A stretch of 5,433 nucleotides of DNA, taken from assembly GCA_024762755.1 (NCBI GenBank), contig JANTGX010000168.1, positions 1-5,433 on the forward strand. The letters are read 5' to 3'. A program made the position numbers and the translations under genes. This document shows, one piece after another, positions 1-4,572 of this stretch. The notes under the pieces were generated by a model. It had not been told where the DNA came from and did no database searches. It was given only the letters and a program-made list of their open reading frames with translations. The stretch is from Gammaproteobacteria bacterium (GTDB taxonomy: Bacteria > Pseudomonadota > Gammaproteobacteria > SZUA-152). Position 1 is the stretch's first letter, and the number at the start of each line of letters is the position of its first letter.

Positions 1-43
1 GGTGAGCGGGCGGTTCGTGGATGTGCGGAACATTGATAAATAA
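1..43 (+). CDS. leuC: LeuC C-terminus (isopropylmalate isomerase large subunit), 3' fragment
   Basis: Only the last 13 codons and the TAA stop (41-43) are present; the frame runs from base 2. The residues read VSGRFVDVRNIDK, which resembles the usual LeuC ending (G-x-F-x-D-x-R-N-I). LeuC is the cytoplasmic large subunit that holds the 4Fe-4S cluster. With LeuD it isomerises 2-isopropylmalate to 3-isopropylmalate in leucine synthesis, and the leuD gene immediately downstream supports the call. The last two bases of the stop codon are also the first two bases of the left arm of the inverted repeat that follows, so the final residues may have been altered when the repeat arrived. The fragment is short, so the identification rests mainly on the tail motif and the neighbour. 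Confidence 0.8.
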   Translation, partial: VSGRFVDVRNIDK

Positions 44-129
44 CACGGAGGGCACGGAGCCACTGAGACACAGAGATTTTGATTTTTTATTCCTCTGTGC
101 CTCCGTGGCTCCGTGATCTCCGTGTTGAA
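42..129. repeat. Long inverted repeat, CACGGAG family, copy 1 (leuC-leuD gap)
   Basis: The left arm (42-75) and right arm (93-126, with a conserved GAA to 129) are reverse complements at about 30 of 34 positions, separated by a T-rich 16-base spacer. Each arm is built from about four degenerate CACGGAG-like units. In RNA it would form a long hairpin between the leuC stop and the leuD ribosome binding site. The same element recurs at 794-879 and 2062-2267. It encodes no protein and resembles a dispersed intergenic repeat; whether it is mobile cannot be judged from this window. Confidence 0.9.
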
Positions 130-133
130 CTGC

Positions 134-137
134 GGAG
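134..137 (+). promoter_or_regulatory. Ribosome binding site of leuD
   Basis: GGAG lies 7 bases before the ATG at 145. It favours 145 over the in-frame ATG at 79, whose extra 22 codons are translated inverted-repeat sequence and have no counterpart in LeuD proteins. Confidence 0.75.
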
Positions 138-144
138 TCTAGTA

Positions 145-789
145 ATGGAAAAGTTTGAAAAGATCACCGGCATTGTGGCACCCATGGACCGCGCCAACGT
201 GGACACGGACGCCATCATCCCCAAGCAGTTCCTGAAGTCCATCAAACGCACGGGCTTCGGTCCCAACCTGTTCGACGAGTGGCGCTATCTCGATGTCGGC
301 GAGCCGGGCCAGGACAATAGCCGGCGGCCGCTGAATCCGGACTTCGTGCTCAACCAGCCACGCTACCAGGGTGCCAGCATCCTGCTGGCGCGCGAGAACT
401 TCGGCTGCGGCTCCTCGCGCGAGCACGCGCCCTGGGCACTGCTCGATTACGGCTTTCGCGCCATCATCGCGCCCAGCTTCGCCGACATCTTCTACAACAA
501 CTGTTTCAAGAATGGCATCCTGCCCATCGTCCTCGACGCGGCCGTGGTGGATCGCCTGTTTCGCGAGGTGGAGGCCGAGGAAGGCTATCGCCTGATGATC
601 GATCTGCAGGCACAGACCATCACCACGCCGAGCGGCGAGGTCATCCCCTTCGCGGTGGACGCCTTCCGCAAGCACTGCCTGCTCAACGGCCTCGACGACA
701 TCGGCCTGACCCTGCAGCACGTGGACGACATCCGCGCCTACGAAGAACGGCGGCGGGAAGAGGCGCCGTGGTTGTTTGGAATTGGGTGA
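145..789 (+). CDS. leuD: 3-isopropylmalate dehydratase (isopropylmalate isomerase) small subunit
   Basis: LeuD is the small, swivelling-domain subunit of the cytoplasmic LeuCD isomerase, which converts 2-isopropylmalate to 3-isopropylmalate by dehydration and rehydration. The 214-residue product is full length; Pseudomonas-type LeuD is about 212. Family motifs are present: DTDAIIPKQFLKSI near residues 20-33, the signature GCGSSREHAPWAL at 87-99, the FADIFYNNCFKNGILP block at 112-127, and the proteobacterial ending FRKHCLLNGLDDIGLTL at 174-190 with PWLF near the C-terminus. The start at 145 is chosen because GGAG sits 7 bases upstream and MEKF matches the family's beginning; the longer in-frame opening from 79 only reads through a repeat. 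The gene is bracketed by same-orientation copies of an inverted repeat. It follows leuC by 101 bases, so the two subunits are probably co-transcribed. Confidence 0.97.
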   Translation: MEKFEKITGIVAPMDRANVDTDAIIPKQFLKSIKRTGFGPNLFDEWRYLDVGEPGQDNSRRPLNPDFVLNQPRYQGASILLARENFGCGSSREHAPWALLDYGFRAIIAPSFADIFYNNCFKNGILPIVLDAAVVDRLFREVEAEEGYRLMIDLQAQTITTPSGEVIPFAVDAFRKHCLLNGLDDIGLTLQHVDDIRAYEERRREEAPWLFGIG

Positions 790-793
790 TGGG

Positions 794-879
794 AACACAG
801 AGGTCACGGAGCCACGGAGACACAGAGATAGGAATGTAATAACTCTGTGCCTCCGTGGCTCTGCGGTCTCCGTGTTGAA
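794..879. repeat. Long inverted repeat, CACGGAG family, copy 2 (leuD-leuB gap)
   Basis: The left arm (794-827) begins 4 bases after the leuD stop codon. The right arm is 843-876 with the conserved GAA to 879. The arms pair at about 28 of 34 positions, and some mismatches (G/A or T/C between arm and complement) would become G-U wobbles in RNA. The 15-base spacer is unlike that of copy 1, whereas the arms are strongly conserved between copies. The right end again reads GTGTTGAA, giving the same orientation as copies 1 and 3. Confidence 0.9.
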
Positions 880-899
880 TTGCCGGAGCCGATGGCAAT

Positions 900-967
900 G
901 TAGGGTGGGCACTGCCCACCATTTACTGGTTGTTGGTAAAGACCTCGGTGGGCGGTGCCCACCCTAC
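900..967. repeat. Palindromic element with GTAGGGTGGGC termini
   Basis: Terminal arms 900-920 and 947-967 are reverse complements at 20 of 21 positions, around a 26-base centre. Each arm is also palindromic within itself: the left contains GGTGGGCA-C-TGCCCACC, the right GGTGGGC-GGT-GCCCACC. The element can therefore form one long hairpin or two short ones. It has no coding capacity and looks like a non-autonomous dispersed repeat (REP- or MITE-like). I recall similar GTAGGGTGGGC palindromes from other bacterial genomes but cannot verify this here. The right arm ends exactly where the purine-rich leuB ribosome binding region begins. Confidence 0.88.
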
Positions 968-976
968 AGAGAGAAG
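968..976 (+). promoter_or_regulatory. Weak ribosome binding site of leuB
   Basis: AGAGAGAAG ends 5 bases before ATG 982 and is a purine-rich but imperfect Shine-Dalgarno. An alternative GTG at 955 lies inside the palindromic element and is rejected as a start, because LeuB proteins begin at the MKKIAVLAGDGIGPE block. Confidence 0.55.
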
Positions 977-981
977 ATACG

Positions 982-2049
982 ATGAAAAAGATCGCAGTAC
1001 TCGCCGGTGACGGCATCGGCCCGGAGATCGTCCGCGAGGCGGTGAAGGTATTGGAGCGCCTGCGCGCCGATGGCCTGGCCGTCGAACTGGAAGAAGGCCT
1101 GGTGGGCGGCGCCGCCTATGACGTGCACGGCACGCCCCTGCCCGAGGAGACCCTGGCCCTGGCCAGGTCCGCCGACGCGATCCTGCTCGGCGCCGTGGGC
1201 GGTTACAAATGGGAGTCGCTGGACATCAGCGTGCGCCCGGAGAAGGGTCTGCTGGGCCTGAGATCCGAGCTGGCGCTGTTCTCCAACCTGCGTCCGGCGA
1301 TCCTCTACCAGCAACTGGCCGACGCCTCCACCCTCAAACCGGAAGTAGTCGGCGGGCTGGATCTGATGATCGTGCGTGAACTCACCGGCGGCATCTACTT
1401 CGGCCAGCCGCGCGGCGTGCGCACCCTGGACAACGGCGAGCGCCAGGGCTTCAACACCCTGGTCTACCGCGAGTCCGAGATCGAGCGCATCGGCCGCTCC
1501 GCCTTCGACATCGCCATGAAGCGCGACCGGCGCGTGTGCTCCGTGGACAAGGCCAACGTGCTGGAGTGCACCGAGCTGTGGCGCGAGGTGATGGAGCGCG
1601 TGGCGCAGGACTACTCCGAGGTGGAACTGTCGCACATGTACGTGGACAACGCCGCCATGCAACTGGTGCGCGCACCCAAGCAGTTCGACGTGATGGTCAC
1701 CACCAACATGTTCGGCGACATCCTCTCCGACTGCGCGGCCATGCTCACCGGCTCCATCGGCATGCTGCCCTCGGCCTCGCTGGACGCCAGCGGCAAGGGC
1801 ATGTACGAGCCCATCCACGGCTCGGCGCCGGACATCGCCGGGCAGAACGTCGCCAACCCGCTGGCGACCATCCTCTCGGTGGCCATGATGCTGCGCTACT
1901 CCCTGGACGAGGCGGCCATGGCCGGGCGCATCGAGCAGGCGGTGGACAGGGTGCTGGACCAGGGGCTGCGCACGGCGGACATCTACAGTGAAGGCACGCG
2001 GAAGGTTTCGACTTCGGAAATGGGCGATGCCGTGGTGGCGGTGTTGTAG
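982..2049 (+). CDS. leuB: 3-isopropylmalate dehydrogenase
   Basis: LeuB oxidises and decarboxylates 3-isopropylmalate with NAD+ to 2-ketoisocaproate, the step before final transamination to leucine; it is a cytoplasmic homodimer. The 355-residue product is of normal length. It opens with KIAVLAGDGIGPEI (3-16). Known substrate-contacting residues fall at R94, R104 and R132, with the catalytic Tyr at 139 in RELTGGIYFG and the catalytic Lys at 190 in CSVDKANVLE. The metal-binding aspartates are D222 (VDNAAMQL), D246 and D250 (MFGDILSD). The NAD loop HGSAPDIAGQNVANP spans about 279-293, and D284 is the residue typical of NAD+ rather than NADP+ preference. No key residue is missing. It lies 192 bases after leuD, a gap filled by two repeat elements, so co-transcription with leuCD is likely but not shown. 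It also has a third copy of the long inverted repeat after its stop. Confidence 0.97.
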   Translation: MKKIAVLAGDGIGPEIVREAVKVLERLRADGLAVELEEGLVGGAAYDVHGTPLPEETLALARSADAILLGAVGGYKWESLDISVRPEKGLLGLRSELALFSNLRPAILYQQLADASTLKPEVVGGLDLMIVRELTGGIYFGQPRGVRTLDNGERQGFNTLVYRESEIERIGRSAFDIAMKRDRRVCSVDKANVLECTELWREVMERVAQDYSEVELSHMYVDNAAMQLVRAPKQFDVMVTTNMFGDILSDCAAMLTGSIGMLPSASLDASGKGMYEPIHGSAPDIAGQNVANPLATILSVAMMLRYSLDEAAMAGRIEQAVDRVLDQGLRTADIYSEGTRKVSTSEMGDAVVAVL

Positions 2050-2061
2050 TTCAGGGATAGG

Positions 2062-2267
2062 AACGCGGAGGACACGGAGCCGCAGAGACACGGAGAAAAT
2101 CATGATTGGAATTTCTGTTTAATCAAAGGCCGTCATTCCGGCGTATGCCGGAATCCAGTGGATGCAATGACCTGGATCCCGGCATGCGCCGGGATGACGA
2201 ACTGATTCAGGACTTCCTCGAAAGAACAAACTCTGTGTCTCCGTGGCTCCGTGCCCTCTGTGTTGAA
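2062..2267. repeat. Long inverted repeat, CACGGAG family, copy 3, interrupted (leuB-asd gap)
   Basis: The left arm is 2062-2095, starting 13 bases after the leuB stop; the right arm is 2231-2264 with the conserved GAA to 2267. The arms pair at about 28 of 34 positions. The spacer is 135 bases, against 15-16 in the other two copies, and contains a second, unrelated palindromic element at 2131-2200. Removing that element still leaves about 65 spacer bases, so the expansion is not explained by it alone. Confidence 0.88.
2131..2200. repeat. Paired-hairpin element (CGTCATTCCGGC type) nested in copy 3
   Basis: There are two 20-base hairpins. ATTCCGGC (2135-2142) pairs with GCCGGAAT (2147-2154), and ATCCCGGC (2176-2183) pairs with GCCGGGAT (2188-2195). 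The two halves, about 2132-2158 and 2173-2199, are themselves inverted copies differing at only a few positions, with a 12-base centre (2159-2170). The layout resembles the REP-like CGTCATTCC...GGAATCCAG repeats common in proteobacteria and superficially the Neisseria dRS3 repeat (ATTCC-N10-GGAAT); that link is by resemblance only. It has no coding capacity. Confidence 0.85.
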
Positions 2268-2285
2268 TACAGAAATCGAACAGAC

Positions 2286-2292
2286 AGGTGAT
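2286..2292 (+). promoter_or_regulatory. Ribosome binding site that decides the asd start
   Basis: AGGTGAT matches the 3' part of the anti-Shine-Dalgarno complement. It gives normal spacing (4 bases, or 6 from the AGGTG core) to ATG 2297. It overlaps the in-frame GTG 2288 and ATG 2291, so those cannot use it. Confidence 0.7.
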
Positions 2293-2296
2293 GAAA

Positions 2297-3409
2297 ATGA
2301 AACAGGTAGGTTTTGTAGGCTGGCGCGGCATGGTGGGCTCCGTGCTCATGCAGCGGATGCGCGAGGAAAACGATTTCGACGCCATCGAGCCGGTGTTCTT
2401 CTCCACCTCGCAGACCGGCCGGCCCGGCCCCGATGTGGGCAAGGATGTGCCGCCCCTGCGCGACGCCAAGGACCTGGCCGCGCTGCAGGCCATGGAGGTC
2501 ATCGTCACTTGTCAGGGGGGCGGCTACACGGAGGAGATCTATCCCCAGTTGCGCGCCGCCGGTTGGGGCGGTTACTGGATCGATGCCGCCTCCACCCTGC
2601 GCATGGCCGACGACAGCATCATCGTCCTCGATCCGGTCAATCTCCAGGTGATCAAGGACGGCCTGGCCAAGGGCGTGAAGACCTTCGTCGGCGGCAACTG
2701 CACCGTGAGCCTGATGCTGATGGCCATGGGTGGCCTGTTCCGCGAGGGGCTGGTGGAATGGGTCGCGCCCATGACCTACCAGGCAGCGAGCGGCGCCGGG
2801 GCGCAGAACATGCGTGAGTTGATCCGGCAGATGGGCGCCATCCACGCCGAGGTAAAGGAGCTGCTCGACGACCCGGCCAGCGCCATCCTCGAGATCGACC
2901 GCAAGCTGGCGGACTTCCTGCGCTCGGACCGTTATCCCAAGGAGCAGTGGGGCGTGCCCCTGGCCGGTTCGCTGATCCCTTGGCTGGACTCGCCCATGGA
3001 TTCCGGCCAGACCCGCGAGGAGTGGAAGGCCCAGGTGGAGACCAACAAGATCCTCGGTCTCGCGCAGAATCCCATTCCCATCGACGGCATCTGTGTGCGC
3101 ATCGGCGCCATGCGCTGTCACAGCCAAGCCCTGACCATCAAACTGACCCGCAAGGCGCCCCTGGACGAGATCGAACAGATGTTGGCCGAGGCCAACGATT
3201 GGGTGAAGCTGGTACCCAACGAGCGCGAGGCCACCGTGCACGAACTCACGCCCGCCGCGGTCACCGGCACCCTCACGGTGCCCGTGGGGCGTCTGCGCAA
3301 GCTTACCCTGGGCGACGACTATCTGGCCGCGTTTACCGTCGGCGATCAATTGTTGTGGGGTGCCGCCGAACCGCTACGACGTATGCTGCGCCTGCTACTG
3401 GAGGCCTGA
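2297..3409 (+). CDS. asd: Aspartate-semialdehyde dehydrogenase, enterobacterial/Pseudomonas type
   Basis: Asd reduces L-aspartyl-4-phosphate with NADPH to aspartate semialdehyde, the branch point to diaminopimelate/lysine, threonine and methionine; it acts as a cytoplasmic homodimer. At 370 residues it equals the usual length for this subtype. The nucleotide-binding start is VGFVGWRGMVGSVLMQRM (4-21). The catalytic Cys is C135 in GGNCTVSLMLMAMGG, the paired Gln is Q162 in TYQAASGAGAQNM, the substrate-binding stretch EEWKAQVETNKIL (K244) follows, then R268 and the catalytic His H275 in RIGAMRCHSQA. All expected active-site residues are present. The ATG at 2297 is preferred over the upstream GTG/ATG because of Shine-Dalgarno spacing and because the family begins MK-x-VGF. 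The stop overlaps the start of the next gene as ATGA, implying translational coupling. No promoter is evident in the repeat-filled upstream gap. Confidence 0.97.
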   Translation: MKQVGFVGWRGMVGSVLMQRMREENDFDAIEPVFFSTSQTGRPGPDVGKDVPPLRDAKDLAALQAMEVIVTCQGGGYTEEIYPQLRAAGWGGYWIDAASTLRMADDSIIVLDPVNLQVIKDGLAKGVKTFVGGNCTVSLMLMAMGGLFREGLVEWVAPMTYQAASGAGAQNMRELIRQMGAIHAEVKELLDDPASAILEIDRKLADFLRSDRYPKEQWGVPLAGSLIPWLDSPMDSGQTREEWKAQVETNKILGLAQNPIPIDGICVRIGAMRCHSQALTIKLTRKAPLDEIEQMLAEANDWVKLVPNEREATVHELTPAAVTGTLTVPVGRLRKLTLGDDYLAAFTVGDQLLWGAAEPLRRMLRLLLEA

Positions 3410-4440
3410 TGACGATAGAGACCGAGAAATTCGACGTGGCCGTGGTGGGCGCCACCGGGGTGGTGGGCGAGGCGCTCATCCCGCTGCTGGAGTCGCGCAA
3501 TTTTCCCTTGCACCGGCTGTATCCCCTGGCCAGTGAGCGATCGCTGGGGAACAAGGTCCTTTTCCAGGGCAGTTACCTGGCCGTGGACGACGTGGCCAGT
3601 TTCGATTTCTCCGCTGTGGCCCTGGCATTTTTCGTCTGCGACGCCGAAACGGCCGGCCGATATGCCCCGCTGGCCGCCGAGGCCGGCGCCCTGGTGATCG
3701 ACACCAGCAGCGCCTTCCGCGCCGATGAAGACGTTCCCATGGTGATCCCCGAGGTCAACGTCGCCGACCTGGGGCGCTTCAGCGAGCGGCGGCTCATTGC
3801 CAGCCCAGGCGGGGCGACCATCCCCCTGGCCATGGTGCTCAAGCCGTTGTGCGATGCGGTGGGCGTGAGCCGGGTCGACGTCACCAGTTGCCAGGCCGCC
3901 TCCGGGGCCGGCCGCGCAGGGGTGAGGGATCTGGCCAGCGAGACGGCGGCCCTGCTCAATATGCGCGGTGTGGAGTTGGCGCCCGGGCAGTCGCAGACGG
4001 CCTTCAATCTGGTGCCGCAGATCGGTGATCTGCTGGAAAACGGCTTTACCCGCGCCGAGATGGAAATGGTATGGGAGTCACAAAAGGTGTTGGACGATTC
4101 GGCTATAGTCATCAATCCGACCGCCGTCCGCGTACCGGTCTTCTTTGGTCACTCCGCGGTGCTCCATGTGGAGACGAGACAGCCACTGAGTGCGGCACAG
4201 GCCCGCGAGATCCTCGCGGCCGCCCCCGGTGTCCGCCTGGTCGAGGGGCTGCAGGCCGACGAGGCGCCCTCGGCGGTGGCGGATGCGGCCGGTGAGGATG
4301 CCGTCTTCGTCGGGCGCGTGCGTCAGGCCATGGGCCAGGCCAACGGTATCGATCTGTGGTTGGTCAGTGACAACGTGCGCAAGGGGGCGGCCCTCAATGC
4401 CGTGCAAATCGCTGAAATCTTGGTTAAAGATTACTTGTAA
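3409..4440 (+). CDS. usg: Usg-type paralogue of aspartate-semialdehyde dehydrogenase, probable pseudoenzyme
   Basis: This 343-residue protein has the two-domain Asd fold and resembles E. coli Usg and the second asd-like gene of Pseudomonas. The Rossmann motif is VAVVGATGVVGEALIPLL (10-27), followed by DTSSAFRADEDVPMVIPEVN (98-117), TSCQAASGAGRAG (159-171, Q162) and RVPVFFGHSA with H248. Genuine enzymes of the related Asd branch read about NPNCST; here the stretch is SPGGATIPL (132-140), so Gly135 replaces the catalytic Cys. The conserved substrate-binding Lys also appears replaced by Glu219 (EMEMVWESQKV). Dehydrogenase activity is therefore unlikely, although many genomes annotate such proteins as Asd. 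Its role is unknown; a structural or regulatory partnership with Asd is only inference. It starts in a 4-base ATGA overlap with asd, with GGAGG at 3400-3404 inside asd as its ribosome binding site. Confidence 0.9.
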   Translation: MTIETEKFDVAVVGATGVVGEALIPLLESRNFPLHRLYPLASERSLGNKVLFQGSYLAVDDVASFDFSAVALAFFVCDAETAGRYAPLAAEAGALVIDTSSAFRADEDVPMVIPEVNVADLGRFSERRLIASPGGATIPLAMVLKPLCDAVGVSRVDVTSCQAASGAGRAGVRDLASETAALLNMRGVELAPGQSQTAFNLVPQIGDLLENGFTRAEMEMVWESQKVLDDSAIVINPTAVRVPVFFGHSAVLHVETRQPLSAAQAREILAAAPGVRLVEGLQADEAPSAVADAAGEDAVFVGRVRQAMGQANGIDLWLVSDNVRKGAALNAVQIAEILVKDYL

Positions 4441-4448
4441 GCTATAGT
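4420..4448 (+). promoter_or_regulatory. Possible sigma70 promoter for fimV
   Basis: TTGGTT (4420-4425) and TATAGT (4443-4448) are separated by 17 bases. The -10 matches consensus at 5 of 6 positions, the -35 only at 3 of 6. It straddles the end of usg, at the start of a gap (4441-4572) that is visibly more AT-rich around 4471-4490 than the flanking genes. An alternative -35, CTGACA at 4455-4460, lacks a good -10 at normal spacing. The call rests on hexamer matches only. Confidence 0.3.
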
Positions 4449-4562
4449 TCCCCCCTGACAAATCGCCCGCATTTTTTACTAAATTATTCCTCTATGGTGC
4501 CGATGCTGTATCCGGTATTGCCGGACAAGGACGACGATCAGTCGGGCAAGATAACTTCAAAT

Positions 4563-4570
4563 GGGAGTGA
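4563..4570 (+). promoter_or_regulatory. Ribosome binding site of fimV
   Basis: GGGAGTGA, with GGAG at 4564-4567, lies 5 bases before ATG 4573. An in-frame ATG at 4561 overlaps this site and lacks its own, so 4573 is chosen. Confidence 0.7.
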
Positions 4571-4572
4571 GT

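Noticed and set aside
776..985. 69-codon + strand open frame across the leuD-leuB gap
   Set aside because: It begins inside leuD and reads only through the two palindromic elements; it is a by-product of the repeats.
964..2103. Long minus-strand open frame (379 codons) opposite leuB, and similar ones opposite leuD (139-912) and asd (2207-3349)
   Set aside because: They are His/Gly/Ala/Arg-rich translations of the complementary strand of GC-rich genes with no recognisable domain, and they run into the intergenic repeats. The + strand genes have full family motifs.
42..2267. CRISPR-like reading of the three recurring repeats
   Set aside because: The copies are inverted repeats separated by whole genes, not short direct repeats with uniform spacers.
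2106..2291. 61-codon + strand open frame in the leuB-asd gap
   Set aside because: Its sequence (RPSFRRMPESSG..., SVSPWLRALC) is entirely translated repeat DNA, with no Shine-Dalgarno and no family resemblance.
2288..2296. Upstream GTG (2288) and ATG (2291) as asd starts
   Set aside because: Both overlap the only good Shine-Dalgarno; family alignment and spacing favour ATG 2297.
2947..3408. In-frame extension of usg upstream to 2947
   Set aside because: It overlaps asd in another frame, and its sequence is Arg/Gly/His-rich frame-shadow without similarity. ATG 3409 has GGAGG upstream and the family N-terminus.
4451..4480. Possible terminator after usg (C-run followed by six or more T bases at about 4472-4477)
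   Set aside because: No stem precedes the T-run; the CCCGC before it has no complementary partner nearby.
4511..4525. Small hairpin TCCGG-TATTG-CCGGA in the fimV leader
   Set aside because: A 5-bp stem without a T-run or other signal is expected by chance in GC-rich DNA.
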